Shown here piece after piece: positions 42,808 to 51,949 of a stretch of 64,000 nucleotides of DNA (position 1 is the stretch's first letter; the number at the start of each line of letters is the position of its first letter). A program made the position numbers and the translations under genes. The notes beneath the pieces are model-generated. The model saw only the letters and a program-made list of their open reading frames with translations. It did no database searches and was not told where the DNA came from. The stretch comes from Collinsella tanakaei (lineage in GTDB: Bacteria > Actinomycetota > Coriobacteriia > Coriobacteriales > Coriobacteriaceae): the NCBI RefSeq assembly GCF_030373545.1, contig NZ_JAUDCO010000004.1:1-64000 (forward strand). The letters are read 5' to 3'.

Positions 42808-43035
42808 CTAGATGGATGCGGCATACGGTCGCATCGGCCACGCCTCGGAAGGGGTGCACACGCTTCGAGCGGATGCGCCGGCCTTCTTGGTGGCTTCCAA
42901 AAACGCCTCATAGGAGCGCTTCAGGTTGAGTCGCTGATCCTTTGAGCGCTTGGGGCGCTTGGTCGCCGCGGAAGGGGCAGCTTCGGTGGTCTTCACGAGG
43001 TGAGGGTCCTCTTTTCTCTTGGTGTCCGTGCGCAT
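42808..43035 (-). CDS. Small basic protein, motif-sharing pair member 2
   Basis: This 75-residue protein has AGGAG eight bases before its ATG. It is Lys/Arg-rich, with 'SKDQRLNLKRSYEAFLEATKK' in the middle. The DQRxNLKxS....LxA core matches the C-terminal part of the gene at 33897. No membrane segment and no recognised family. The last 20 residues look less constrained. Confidence 0.5.
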   Translation of the reverse strand: MRTDTKRKEDPHLVKTTEAAPSAATKRPKRSKDQRLNLKRSYEAFLEATKKAGASARSVCTPSEAWPMRPYAASI

Positions 43036-43300
43036 CGTTTCATCTCCTGTTCAGCGTTGCCGGATGGCATCCGAGCGCATCCGACGGTCGTTTTGGTGCG
43101 CCGCTTAAGAATGTACCTCAGGGGCGTCGGATTAATCTGAAGAAGCGCTTAAGCCGTGTTCTCCGTCGCGAACGGCACCTTTTGGCGAGGGGACGGTCAC
43201 GTATCTGTGCGATCTGTGATGCCAAAGGGGCACGCGTCCCAAAATGGCCTGGAGAGAGGCGGGGCGGCATCGCCGAGCGTCGGCCGGGCGGCGCGAAAGC

Positions 43301-43513
43301 GGGCAATCTGTTCAGATATGAAGGTCTGCGGCCCCGGAATACGAGGGGATTGGGCTGGTGCTAGCGGGCAGGTTCTGAGTACGCATCATAAAAGGATGCG
43401 TTCATGCAGTTATGTAAAAGTGCTACGTACAAGCACCATTTCTTGCCGCGCGCGAAGATGCGCCGTCGGCTCGTTTTCGGCCTCCTGAACCTTCATATCT
43501 GAACAAATTGTCC
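43301..43513. mobile_element. MITE-like element, family 1, copy 1
   Basis: A 213-bp element bounded by 25-bp inverted repeats. The right end contains ACCTTCATATCTGAACAAAT, identical in all three copies; the left end differs by a few bases. The interior, including a CATCATAAAA stretch, matches copy 2. No transposase is inside. The region 43036-43300 before it shows no gene. Confidence 0.75.
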
Positions 43514-43590
43514 AGGTTTGGCGTCCCGGGTCCGCAATGGTCCGAAAGGAATCAGGAGCAAAATGGGCTTCATGGGCGCAAAACGCAAAA

Positions 43591-43624
43591 CGCCCCTTTG
43601 TCCGGCATCTGCCGGCAAAGGGGC
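43591..43624 (-). terminator. Terminator of the SPFH-Arc operon
   Basis: A CGCCCCTTTG / CAAAGGGGCG stem, with an inner CCGGC/GCCGG stem, is followed on the minus strand by a T-rich tract, 20 bp after the Arc-like gene. Confidence 0.8.
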
Positions 43625-43643
43625 GGACCGCGCTGGGGCTTTA

Positions 43644-43823
43644 TCAGTCGGCGTGCTCGTCGGGGCTCGGTTTCTTTTTGGGCAGGCGTCCGGCACGCTT
43701 CAAGGCGTCGCGCAAGATCCACTCGACCTGGCTGTTGGCGCTGCGCATCTCATCGTCCGCCCAGCGCTGAACGGCCTCCCAGATGGCAGGGTCGATACGG
43801 AGTGGATACTGCTTGCGTGCCAT
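43644..43823 (-). CDS. Arc-like ribbon-helix-helix protein
   Basis: A 59-residue protein with an N-terminal beta strand and helices typical of Arc/MetJ ribbon-helix-helix proteins ('KQYPLRIDPAIWEAVQRWA') and a Lys/Pro-rich tail. It is encoded just after the SPFH gene, a pairing seen in other Gram-positive genomes. An in-frame TTG at 43856 would add 11 residues and has a better-placed AGGAGG, which lies in a hairpin; the ATG is kept because the family normally starts there. DNA binding is inferred from the fold. Confidence 0.78.
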   Translation of the reverse strand: MARKQYPLRIDPAIWEAVQRWADDEMRSANSQVEWILRDALKRAGRLPKKKPSPDEHAD

Positions 43824-43847
43824 GGGGACACCTGCTTCGTCGGGAAC

Positions 43848-43875
43848 GGGGCGCAAGGATACCTCCTTGCGCCCC
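43848..43875 (-). promoter_or_regulatory. Hairpin sequestering an AGGAGG site between the SPFH and Arc genes
   Basis: GGGGCGCAAGG (43848-43858) and CCTTGCGCCCC (43865-43875) form a perfect 11-bp stem. Read on the minus strand, AGGAGG (43862-43867) spans loop and stem, and a TTG codon lies five bases on, in the opposite arm. It could control translation of the Arc-like protein or simply shield the upstream mRNA end. Confidence 0.5.
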
Positions 43876-43883
43876 GAATCGGG

Positions 43884-44918
43884 TTAGTAGATCGAGCTCG
43901 TGTTGAGGACCGGGTGCGCTTCGGACTCGCCGCACAGCACGACCATGAGGTTCGATGCCATCTGCGCCTTGCGCTCCTCGTCCAGCTCGATGGTACCGCC
44001 GTCGGCGAGCTCCTTCACGGCCATGTCGACCATGGACACCGCGCCCTCGACGATCTTCTTGCGGGCGGCGATGACGGCCTCGGCCTGCTGGCGACGAAGC
44101 ATCGCCTGGGCGATTTCGGGCGCGTACGCCAGGTGCGTGAGGCGGGCGTCGTCCACGGTTACGCCGGCCGGGGCCAGACGCTGCGTGAGCTCGCGCTTGA
44201 GCGCCTCGGAGACCTCCTCGATGTTGGAGCGCAGCGTGATGGCGCTGGCGTCATCCGAGTTGTCCTCCAGGTGGTCGTAGGCGTAGATGCTTGCCACGTG
44301 GCGCAGTGCCGTCTCGGCCTGCGTGGAGACAAACTGCTCGTAGTTGTCCACGTCGAACAGGGCCTTGGCGGTGTCGGCGACGTGCCACACCACGACGTTG
44401 GCGATCTCGATGGGGTTGCCCATCTTGTCGTTGACCTTCAGGATCTCGCCGTTCAGGGTGCGGGCGCGCACGCTCACCTTGGTCGATAGGTTGTTGGACG
44501 CCTTCGTGGCGACGCTGATCTGCTTGCCGAGCGACAGGCTCGACTTGGAGAGGACCTCGGCGGTCGCCTCTTCGGCGGAGGCGTTCGTGCCCATCGAGCG
44601 GCTGTAGAACGGGTTGGCCCAGCGGAAGCCACCGTCGCGGACCGTACCCTTGTAGTCGCCGAACAGGATGCACACGCGCGCCTGGCCGGGCTGCAGGGTG
44701 AAGAATCCGCAGATGGGGATCCAAATGAGACAGAATGCGGCGATGCTGAGTCCCAAGCCCCAGCCGTGCAGCGGGCTGACGGGCGTGCCCGCGCGGTCAG
44801 CGGCGTCCAGCCCTATGATGCTCAGGATGAATACGACGATGATGGCGACAAACGCCACGCAGACGACGGCGAGCATCCCCCAACCGGATTTAGCCTTGAT
44901 CTGCTTTTCCACGCTCAT
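43884..44918 (-). CDS. SPFH/band 7 membrane protein
   Basis: A 344-residue protein with two N-terminal transmembrane segments (about 14-36 and 52-75), then an SPFH domain ('[23 protein letters not shown]' onward) and a coiled-coil region with '[19 protein letters not shown]'. Stomatin/flotillin relatives form ring-like oligomers in membrane microdomains. GAAAGGAAC precedes the ATG. It is transcribed with the Arc-like gene from a promoter that overlaps a palindrome at 45030. Confidence 0.9.
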   Translation of the reverse strand: MSVEKQIKAKSGWGMLAVVCVAFVAIIVVFILSIIGLDAADRAGTPVSPLHGWGLGLSIAAFCLIWIPICGFFTLQPGQARVCILFGDYKGTVRDGGFRWANPFYSRSMGTNASAEEATAEVLSKSSLSLGKQISVATKASNNLSTKVSVRARTLNGEILKVNDKMGNPIEIANVVVWHVADTAKALFDVDNYEQFVSTQAETALRHVASIYAYDHLEDNSDDASAITLRSNIEEVSEALKRELTQRLAPAGVTVDDARLTHLAYAPEIAQAMLRRQQAEAVIAARKKIVEGAVSMVDMAVKELADGGTIELDEERKAQMASNLMVVLCGESEAHPVLNTSSIY

Positions 44919-45027
44919 GGAAGTTCCTTTCAGACGACGTCCGCGTTTGCGTGACAGCCCGGACGCTGCCCCGTATTGCTTCGGGGGAGGGCAGTCCCCG
45001 ACGGAACCCGTGCGTTCCGTTGATTAC

Positions 45028-45056
45028 ATTGTGATATCACATTGGTATCCCGTCAA
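45028..45056 (-). promoter_or_regulatory. Promoter with overlapping palindromic operator for the SPFH operon
   Basis: On the minus strand, TTGACG (45051-45056) and CACAAT (45028-45033) have a 17-bp spacer. The perfect palindrome TGTGATATCACA (45030-45041) covers the -10 box and part of the spacer, as expected for a repressor site. Confidence 0.55.
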
Positions 45057-45159
45057 GGCGCGTTCACCCTTTCGGCGAACGGTATCCCGGCGTGACTCAA
45101 AAGGGTTCAGGGAAAAAGCGGGACAGTAGCGCCGGACGTCAGGTGGGTGTCGCGAAAGC

Positions 45160-45372
45160 GGACAATTCGTTCAGATATGAAGGTTTGCAGCCTCGGAATT
45201 AGAGGTGATCGGGACGATCTCTGCTGGCCGGTTCTAGCTATACATCATAAAAGAATGTGTTCATGTCGTTGTGTAAAAGTAACAATAGCTAGAAGCATTT
45301 TTCGCTACGTGCACAGACGCGCCATCAGCCCGTTTTTGGCCTCTCGGACCTTCATATCTGAACAAATTGTCC
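45160..45372. mobile_element. MITE-like element, family 1, copy 2
   Basis: 213 bp, the same length as copy 1, with matching interior (CATCATAAAA.GAATG.GTTCATG) and the same 25-bp ends. Both copies are preceded by CGCGAAAGC and followed by a TT-GGCGT stretch, so the repeated unit may extend past the terminal repeats. Confidence 0.75.
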
Positions 45373-45548
45373 ATGTTCGGCGTCTTGCGTTCGAATGTCC
45401 CAAGAGGCGCCGGGAGAAACGTGGGAAACCGGAAGGGCTTGTCGTTAACGGGACCGGTTTCCTTTTGACCGGACGGAATGTTTCGACGGGTGCGAATTGG
45501 GTACCATGTGCTCGTATGACGGTCTTGCAGGGGAAAGGGGTGACCGCC

Positions 45549-45929
45549 ATGGTGGGCATTGTGCTCGTGTCCCACTCCGAAGCGCTAGTCTCGGCGCTGC
45601 ACGATTACACCAAGGTGATCGCTCCCAACGCGCCCGTCGCGCTTGCCGGAGGAATGCCCGACGGCTCCTTCGGCACGAGCTACGCGCGCGTGCGCGCCGC
45701 CATCAATCGCGTCAACGGGCCGGACGGCGTCATCGTCCTCATGGACATAGGCGCGTCGGCCACGGTCGTCAAGATGGTGCTGACGGATATGGGCGACCCC
45801 GGTGTCTACATGGCCGACTGCCCCTTCGTCGAAGGCGCCGTCGAGGCGACGGTACAGGCGCAGGCCGGCATCGATCGCGCCTCCATCGTTCAATCGCTCA
45901 AATCGCTCTCGTCGCTGCGCAAGTTTTAG
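45549..45929 (+). CDS. DhaM-like PTS EIIA domain (mannose-type fold)
   Basis: A 126-residue protein opening 'MVGIVLVSHSEALV' with H9 as the predicted phosphorylated histidine, plus 'IVLMDIGASATVVKM' and 'ADCPFVEGAVEATVQAQAG', which match the DhaM subunit of PTS-dependent dihydroxyacetone kinase. It is only the EIIA domain, without the HPr and EI-like parts of Escherichia coli DhaM. No dhaK or dhaL is in the window. GAAAGGGG precedes ATG 45549. Confidence 0.85.
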   Translation: MVGIVLVSHSEALVSALHDYTKVIAPNAPVALAGGMPDGSFGTSYARVRAAINRVNGPDGVIVLMDIGASATVVKMVLTDMGDPGVYMADCPFVEGAVEATVQAQAGIDRASIVQSLKSLSSLRKF

Positions 45930-46077
45930 GGCGCGCGTTACACGGACATGCTGTCCATTGCATCTCGGATTCGACGCATGTCGCACCGCCGTCTCGCCCA
46001 CTCGGCTTCGCGCGCATCTTGCCCGCTGCCGTCACCATGCGGGACAATGGAGCTACTGGCGTCACAAGGAGGTTTTC

Positions 46078-47133
46078 ATGGGCCGCGTGCGATTTGCCGT
46101 CATCGGGACGAGCTCGATTTCCGAGAGCTTCGTGGATGCGCTCCATGCAAGCTCGGATGCCCTATACGTCGGAAGCATGTCGCGCAGCGTCGAGCGCGCC
46201 GCCGACGTGACGTCGCGGCTCGGCGGCACGGAGCCGTTCTGCGGCCTGGATGCGGTGGTGTCGTCCTCCGCAATCGACGCGGTCTACATCGCGAGCCCCA
46301 ATGCCCTTCACTACGAGCAGGCCCTCGCCTGCATCGAGGCGGGCAAACACGTGCTCGTGGAGAAGCCGATCGCTGCGAACGCTGCCCAAGCACGTCAGCT
46401 GTTCTCGGCAGGTCGCCGCCATAGGGCGGTGGTCATGGAGGCCATGCGCTCGGTGCATGACCCTGCCTACGGGGTGCTGCGCGACACGCTTTCGCGCATC
46501 GGGCGCATACGCCGGGCGAGCTTGCGTTTCGGCAAGTATTCCACGCGCTATGACGAGGTGCTTGCGGGGCGCCAGACCAACATCTTCGACGCTCGCTTGG
46601 CGACCGGTGCCCTCATGGATATCGGCGTGTACTGCGTCGAGGCCTGCGTAGCGCTGTTCGGCGTGCCCGAAGCTGTATCGTGTGCGGCGGTGCGCATCGC
46701 CGATGCGGACTGCGAGGCGACCGGCGGCGTTATCGATGGCGCCGGCACGCTGCTCGCACGCTATCCGGATATGGTTGCCGAGCTCTCGTATTCCAAGATC
46801 ACCCAGGATATGCTCGACTGCCAGATCGAGGGCGAGCTGGGGACTATCACGTATCGGGGCGTCTCGGTGCCGTTGTCCGGTGCGCTGGTGCTGCGCGGGC
46901 GTGCGCGGGCGGGGGCGTCGCGGCCCGGCGAGTTTACCGAAGGGGATGTGACCGAGACCCTGCCGTTTGCCACCTGTGCCAACAACATGTGCTATGAGCT
47001 CGAGGACTTCTGCGCTTGCGTGCGAGGCGAGCGCGACGCCGAGGAATTCGAGCGCATCACGTGCACCTCCCTCGACATCATGGACGAGGCGCGCCGCCAG
47101 GCGGGTATCGTGTTTCCCGCCGACGCCGCGTAG
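46078..47133 (+). CDS. Gfo/Idh/MocA-family oxidoreductase
   Basis: A 351-residue NAD(P)-dependent dehydrogenase. The N-terminal Rossmann fold starts 'RFAVIGTSSISESF', and the family signature VEKPIAAN lies near residue 100. The C-terminal alpha/beta domain includes 'GALMDIGVYCVEAC'. Substrate is probably a sugar or cyclitol derivative but cannot be told from sequence. A strong AAGGAGG lies seven bases before ATG 46078. It has no operon partners: the PTS gene ends 148 bp upstream, and the next gene is convergent. Confidence 0.9.
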   Translation: MGRVRFAVIGTSSISESFVDALHASSDALYVGSMSRSVERAADVTSRLGGTEPFCGLDAVVSSSAIDAVYIASPNALHYEQALACIEAGKHVLVEKPIAANAAQARQLFSAGRRHRAVVMEAMRSVHDPAYGVLRDTLSRIGRIRRASLRFGKYSTRYDEVLAGRQTNIFDARLATGALMDIGVYCVEACVALFGVPEAVSCAAVRIADADCEATGGVIDGAGTLLARYPDMVAELSYSKITQDMLDCQIEGELGTITYRGVSVPLSGALVLRGRARAGASRPGEFTEGDVTETLPFATCANNMCYELEDFCACVRGERDAEEFERITCTSLDIMDEARRQAGIVFPADAA

Positions 47134-47189
47134 CGCAAGGCGCAGGATCGTCCCCGAAGGTTTAACACGGGGTTGGCGGGGACGGCGAG

Positions 47190-48554
47190 CTACTTGCCCA
47201 GCCAGGCCATGATGAAGTTCACGATGGCCGCGGCGTCGTTGATGCTCAAAAACGGGGGCAGGGTGCGCGCCGCGCCGTCGTTTCCGGCGTCCTTGGTCGC
47301 GCGGGCGCGGAAGTTGCGCTCCACCAGCTCGTTGCATGCGATGGCGACCGTGTTGCCGTCGATGAGGTCGTAGGAGTCGTCGCCGCGCAGGCGATCGACA
47401 CCCGACCGGCTCACGACGATGTTGGGAAGCCCCGCGGTCTTATAGCCCTCGACCACGACGATATCGACATCGGTGAAGTGTGCGAGCAGGTCCTCCACGG
47501 GGACTTCGGCCCCGGTGTCCGCGTATTCGGCGTAGCGGCCGGGTGAGACGATGCCCACGTGGCGGCTGCCCGCCTGCGCGTGCCGCCACGAGTCCTTTCC
47601 GGGCTGGTCGACCTCGATGTTCTTCTCGCCGTGGTGCTTGATGGACCCCACGCGAAGCCCGCGCTGCGTCAGGCGCGAGATGACCTTCTCGACGAGCGTC
47701 GTCTTGCCGGAGTTCTGATATCCGATGAACGCGATGGCGGGTGCCGCCGGTCCGCATCCGGGTCCGCCGGGCAGCGGGGAGGCGGCTTCAGCGCCGTCGC
47801 CCGTATCGGCGGCCGGGACGTCCACGACCTGCTCGGTGCGCTCCCACACGCCGGATCGTCCGCCTTCCTTGCGCAGCAGGTGCACGTCGACGATCTCCAT
47901 GCCGCGGTCGACGGCCTTGCACATGTCGTAGATGGTCAGGCAGGCGCATGATACCGCGGTGAGCGCCTCCATCTCGATGCCGGTCAAGCCGGTCATGCCG
48001 CACGTGGCCGTTACGCGGAAACCGACGCGGCCGTCGGGGCGCGCGCCGTTGCCGCTGGCGGGAATGGCTTCGATATCCACGGCGCTTTTCGTGAGCATAA
48101 GCGGATGGCACAGGGGGATGAGGTCGCTCGTGCGCTTGGCGGCCATGATGCCCGCTATGCGCGCGCAGGCGAGCACATCGCCTTTTTTCGCGCGGTCCTC
48201 GAGCACCATCGCCTGGGTTTCGGGATGCATGAGGATGCAGCCTTCGGCCACGGCCAGGCGCTGCGTCTCGGCTTTTTGGGAGACGTCGACCATGCGTGCG
48301 TCGCCATGCTCGTCGATATGCGTGAGGGCGTCGCCTGCGCCGTCGCGTTGCGGCGCGGCGGGGGCACCGTGAGCTGTGGCGGTCGGAGCGACGGTCGCGG
48401 AGACACCGTGAGCCGCAGGGGTCGGGGCGACGGTCGCGGAGGCGATTTCCTGCGGGGCCTGGCCGGGGGACTGCGGCTCGCCGACCACGGCGGTCGGGTA
48501 CTTCTCTCCCGTCTTCTGCCTGATGGCTGCCTTGGCGGTCATCTTCTTGCCCAT
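47190..48554 (-). CDS. MoaC-MobB fusion, molybdenum cofactor biosynthesis
   Basis: A 454-residue protein. After an 80-residue Ala/Pro/Thr-rich N-terminal segment with two near-identical ATVAPT..AHG repeats comes MoaC (about 75-240), with '[21 protein letters not shown]' and LCHPLMLT. MoaC makes cyclic pyranopterin monophosphate. Residues about 270-454 are MobB, a P-loop GTPase with [10 protein letters not shown] and '[12 protein letters not shown]', used in guanine dinucleotide cofactor formation. GGAGG lies ten bases before the ATG. It follows moaA with a 6-bp gap, so MoaA product passes to MoaC. Confidence 0.92.
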   Translation of the reverse strand: MGKKMTAKAAIRQKTGEKYPTAVVGEPQSPGQAPQEIASATVAPTPAAHGVSATVAPTATAHGAPAAPQRDGAGDALTHIDEHGDARMVDVSQKAETQRLAVAEGCILMHPETQAMVLEDRAKKGDVLACARIAGIMAAKRTSDLIPLCHPLMLTKSAVDIEAIPASGNGARPDGRVGFRVTATCGMTGLTGIEMEALTAVSCACLTIYDMCKAVDRGMEIVDVHLLRKEGGRSGVWERTEQVVDVPAADTGDGAEAASPLPGGPGCGPAAPAIAFIGYQNSGKTTLVEKVISRLTQRGLRVGSIKHHGEKNIEVDQPGKDSWRHAQAGSRHVGIVSPGRYAEYADTGAEVPVEDLLAHFTDVDIVVVEGYKTAGLPNIVVSRSGVDRLRGDDSYDLIDGNTVAIACNELVERNFRARATKDAGNDGAARTLPPFLSINDAAAIVNFIMAWLGK

Positions 48555-48560
48555 GGTCGA

Positions 48561-49670
48561 TCAGCCTCCGATCTGCGACATGAAACGCCCGGCTCCGCCG
48601 GTGCGTCCGTGTTCTTTGGGTTTATGCGCGAGCGCCGCGCGGTAGATTTCAATCGCGCGGGCGTCGTCATGCGCGCGCAGGGCTTCGCGCACCGAATACT
48701 CGTCGTCCGAGAACAGGCAGGGTCGCAGCGTTCCGTCCGAGGTGAGGCGCAGCCGATTGCAGCGCGCGCAGAAATGGTTGGACATCGCCGAGATGAAGCC
48801 CACGGTGCCGGCAGCGTTCGGAAAGCGCCAGTACCGCGCCGGACCTGCGCCGCCCGGGGCATTCGCGGCGGGCTCGAGCGCGCCGATGCCGGCGGCGACG
48901 CCCGCTGCGGATATGGTCTGCACAAGCTCTGCCGACGGGACGACGTCGCTTTCGTCCCAAGCCCCGGGGCACACGGAATCAGCCGTCCCGGCCGCGCCGT
49001 CGGCCCGTGCGGACCGCGGCAGCGGAGCCGCTCCCATGCCCGGCAGGCAGTGGGGCTCGGCGCCCGCAGCGTGCGACGAGCTGCCGATTGGCATGTACTC
49101 GATGAAGCGCACGTGGATGGGGCGGTCCACCGAGAGGCGGGCAAGGCCGAGCACGTTTTGGTGGAGCCGGCGCACGACGACGGTGTTGACCTTGACGGGG
49201 GAGAACCCAAAGCCGAGCGCGGCGTCGATGCCAGCGAGCGCCTGCTCGAGGTGACCGGTACGGGTAATCTGGACGAATTGCTCGGGATCGAGGGTGTCCA
49301 GCGATATGTTGACACGGTCGAGGCCGGCGTCGCGCAGCGCGGGCGCGAGCGCGGGCAGCAGGGCGCCGTTGGTGGTGAGCGAGATGTCCTCGATCTGCGG
49401 TATGGCGCGGATGGCGCGGATGAGCGGGATAAGGCGGCGGGAGACGAGCGGTTCGCCCCCGGTGAGGCGGACGCGGCGGATGCCCTCGCCGGCAGCGAGG
49501 CGGATGAAATGCGCCGTCTCCTCCGCGGTGAGCAGCTCGGTGTGATCGCGGGCGGCGACTCCCTCGGGCGGCATGCAGTACACGCAGCGATAGTTGCACT
49601 TATCCGTGACGGATACGCGCAGGTACGTTACGCTGCGGCCGAAGCTGTCGTGCTGTGTGGGGGTCGTCAA
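48561..49670 (-). CDS. GTP 3',8-cyclase MoaA
   Basis: This 369-residue radical SAM enzyme makes the first intermediate of the molybdenum cofactor with MoaC. The N-terminal cluster motif is C25-N-Y-R-C29-V-Y-C32. The C-terminal cluster is 'NHFCARCNRLRLTSDG..RPCL', and the protein ends in the required Gly-Gly. It carries an insert of about 45 Ala/Gly/Pro-rich residues before 'WDESDVVPS', which makes it longer than usual. The start is TTG 49670, just ahead of the conserved 'GRSVTYLRVSVTD'; reading further upstream adds 93 unrelated residues. Confidence 0.92.
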   Translation of the reverse strand: MTTPTQHDSFGRSVTYLRVSVTDKCNYRCVYCMPPEGVAARDHTELLTAEETAHFIRLAAGEGIRRVRLTGGEPLVSRRLIPLIRAIRAIPQIEDISLTTNGALLPALAPALRDAGLDRVNISLDTLDPEQFVQITRTGHLEQALAGIDAALGFGFSPVKVNTVVVRRLHQNVLGLARLSVDRPIHVRFIEYMPIGSSSHAAGAEPHCLPGMGAAPLPRSARADGAAGTADSVCPGAWDESDVVPSAELVQTISAAGVAAGIGALEPAANAPGGAGPARYWRFPNAAGTVGFISAMSNHFCARCNRLRLTSDGTLRPCLFSDDEYSVREALRAHDDARAIEIYRAALAHKPKEHGRTGGAGRFMSQIGG

Positions 49671-49904
49671 GGTCCAAACGCCCTTTCGGGTTGAATGATG
49701 CTCATCCAAGAATAACACTGATGTCTGAGCGTCCGAGCACACTGTCTTATCAGTTCGGATGGACGGCGCTCCCCGTGTTTGTTTGCAGACGGGAACATCC
49801 ACGGTGCTGCGCTGCAGGCGCAAGGGTGTAAAAGAGTCTCGACGTGTGGGCGAGTCGCTTCCCTGTTCGTTTTTATTTCGCCCGGCGGCAGGTCGAGGAC
49901 TCTT

Positions 49905-50082
49905 TTCTACAGTTTTTTGCGCGTTGTGTACCGCTGGTTTTCGATTCACGGAGAAACGGCATAGGCGGACCGAGGACCCCTTATCTCCAATCTGCGAAAA
50001 CGCTGGTTGAATAGCTCTCCTACGGTGCCGAAATCAACGAAGCTGAAATTGAGCGGTACATAACGCGCAAAAAACTGTAGAA
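49905..50082. mobile_element. MITE-like element, family 2, copy 1
   Basis: 178 bp with inverted ends of about 31 bp: TTCTACAGTTTTTTGCGCGT at the left and its near-exact complement at the right (50052-50082). It lies upstream of the nuclease-like gene; a second copy lies beyond that gene at 51503. The rest of 49671-50288 shows no gene apart from an A/T-rich stretch (50155-50225) that could hold a promoter. Confidence 0.72.
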
Positions 50083-50288
50083 GACCATTGTGAGTCTGCC
50101 TCCAGTCCACTCGTCGTGGCAGCAAGGGCGGCATCGTTCCCGATGGCGGATAATCCGTAAAATGTAAATAGCTATTTGTAAGCAATATGAAAATGATATT
50201 ATAACTAATAATGAAGTATATTCTTTCACATAAGGCAGCTGTTATCTGGTATATGCGCCATGAGTTTCCCCGTGTACGAGGGGAACGC

Positions 50289-51266
50289 ATGAGCCGCGCA
50301 TCGGTTGCGGGCGCGTCGGCGCCCGACGCGCCATCCGTCGAGCGTCTTCAGTGGTTCTTGAGTCTAGAGGGCGTTAGGCTCGATTTCCTAGTAGACGATT
50401 CCTCCAAGCGTAGGCATTTGAAGAATATGATCACGCACGTTTGCACCGGGGGACTACCCGAGGGCTCGCTGGTTTCCATTCCAAGCTGTTGGGACGAGAT
50501 TCCTCTATACGTTGTGAGTCCGGAGCTCGCTTTTTTGCAGGTTGCGTGCGGATCGACGCTACAAACGGCTGTCTATACAGGGATGGCGCTCTGCTCCGAT
50601 TACCGTATCGACGCACTTGCTGATGGCGGAGTAGTTCGACGCGCGCCATCCGATCGCAGGCCTGCCTCTGTGTCGAGCATTGGAAGGTTTCTCGACCGCG
50701 CAAAGGGTATGAAGGGGGTTCGTCCGGCGAGAAGAGCGTTGCGTTATGTGGTCGAGCACGCCTTGTCGCCCAAGGAATCGGGACTCGCGATGTTTTACGG
50801 CCTGCCGTGTCATTACGGTGGTATGCATATCGGAACCGTAACCCTTAACCCCAGCGTCGAGGTGTATGCGGGTCGCGACATGTTCGGAGAGGTGAAGACC
50901 GAGACACGGTATCCCGACATCATGATCTCCGCATTCAACACGAGGACTCGCTATGATGTGGCATTTGACTATGATGCCGATTCCACCCACGGAGGCGACA
51001 ATAAAGCAGCCAAAGACCGACGCCGCGCAAATGCCATCGCGACGGTGCGAAACCTCGTGCACTTTACGCTCGTTACCTCTGACATCTTAGATTTCGATTA
51101 TCTGGTACTTATGGGAGAGCGGGCACGAAAGGTACTTAAGCAAAGGCGCAAGCCGAGTCTTAATGTCTCACGCGACAGCGTTGATGGGCGCAAGGCGCTG
51201 AGAGAGTACCGGGAGCGGCAGATCGAGCTGTTCGATTCGTTCGTCAGGGGCGTGCGCGATTATTGA
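50289..51266 (+). CDS. Putative PD-(D/E)XK-like protein (DUF559/AbiEi C-terminal type)
   Basis: A 325-residue protein. An N-terminal part of unknown fold is followed by a C-terminal half (about 155-300) with 'SPKESGLAMFYGLPCHYGG', 'YPDIMIS', 'YDVAFDYDAD' and 'KDRRRANAI', the pattern of DUF559-like nuclease-fold domains. The usual glutamate of the EYD motif is aspartate here (FDYDAD), so activity is uncertain. GAGGGG lies five bases before ATG 50289; an earlier in-frame ATG (50211) has no such site. The gene is isolated, has an A/T-rich upstream region and is flanked by two copies of one repeat element, which suggests transfer. Confidence 0.62.
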   Translation: MSRASVAGASAPDAPSVERLQWFLSLEGVRLDFLVDDSSKRRHLKNMITHVCTGGLPEGSLVSIPSCWDEIPLYVVSPELAFLQVACGSTLQTAVYTGMALCSDYRIDALADGGVVRRAPSDRRPASVSSIGRFLDRAKGMKGVRPARRALRYVVEHALSPKESGLAMFYGLPCHYGGMHIGTVTLNPSVEVYAGRDMFGEVKTETRYPDIMISAFNTRTRYDVAFDYDADSTHGGDNKAAKDRRRANAIATVRNLVHFTLVTSDILDFDYLVLMGERARKVLKQRRKPSLNVSRDSVDGRKALREYRERQIELFDSFVRGVRDY

Positions 51267-51502
51267 TGTGCATACAAAAGCGATGCTGCTGTTTCCACGT
51301 GAGCCTTGAAGTGTCGGCGGTCGGTTTCGAGGGATGAGCCCGCTTTGTGGAGCTCAGCGGAGCAAGACGGTTGATCAGAATGCATTTCGAGCTTATAGAC
51401 TTATCTGTCATTGTGTCCAGACATTCCGCCTGGGGATAACGGACGTCGTTTACCGCTAAGTTATATGCGGGCATGGCCGAGCGCGGCAATCCTCAGTTCG
51501 AT

Positions 51503-51659
51503 TTCTGCAGATTTATGCAAGGTGTGTACCGCTTCAATTCGGTAGCTGGAAAACCGGAATCGTACAATAATGCGCGAGCTGCGGACTTTTTGCGATTAGA
51601 TATGGCGTTTGGCAGGGTGGCGGAATATGACGGTACATAACCTGCAAAAAAGTGCAGAA
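51503..51659. mobile_element. MITE-like element, family 2, copy 2
   Basis: 157 bp with ends related to copy 1: TTCTGCAGATTTATGCA at the left and its imperfect complement at 51631-51659, both containing a GTGTACCGC / GCGGTACAT-like part. The ends are more diverged than in copy 1. The rest of 51267-51949 shows no gene. Confidence 0.65.
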
Positions 51660-51949
51660 ATAGAGTTCGGAGTTGCCGTACGACAACTATCGGCCTTATG
51701 GCATCCGCGGTTGCAATCAGTGACATAGCTCGGCGCTGGTGAGAAAGCGTTGCATGGCTTCCGAGTGCTGGTACGTGGACAAGATGTGCTGGTGCCTAAT
51801 TCGAAAACACCCTCCATTTTCCATCGACTGCGAAGGCTGTGTCCTCACTCCCTATGGCCGACGAACGTTGCATGACGTGTTATCCTGCACGATGATTCAG
51901 GGTAGCCCGCGCGACGTATGCGGACGCAAGGCACGAAAGGGGATTCCGC

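Noticed and set aside
42531-42929. A 132-codon plus-strand frame
   Set aside because: It crosses a strong hairpin and opposes a better-supported small gene; its composition is Arg/Ser/His-rich noise.
49671-49949. N-terminal extension of moaA upstream of TTG 49670
   Set aside because: The extra 93 residues have no similarity to MoaA and would run over the likely promoter region; MoaA homologues start just before 'GRSVTYLRV'.
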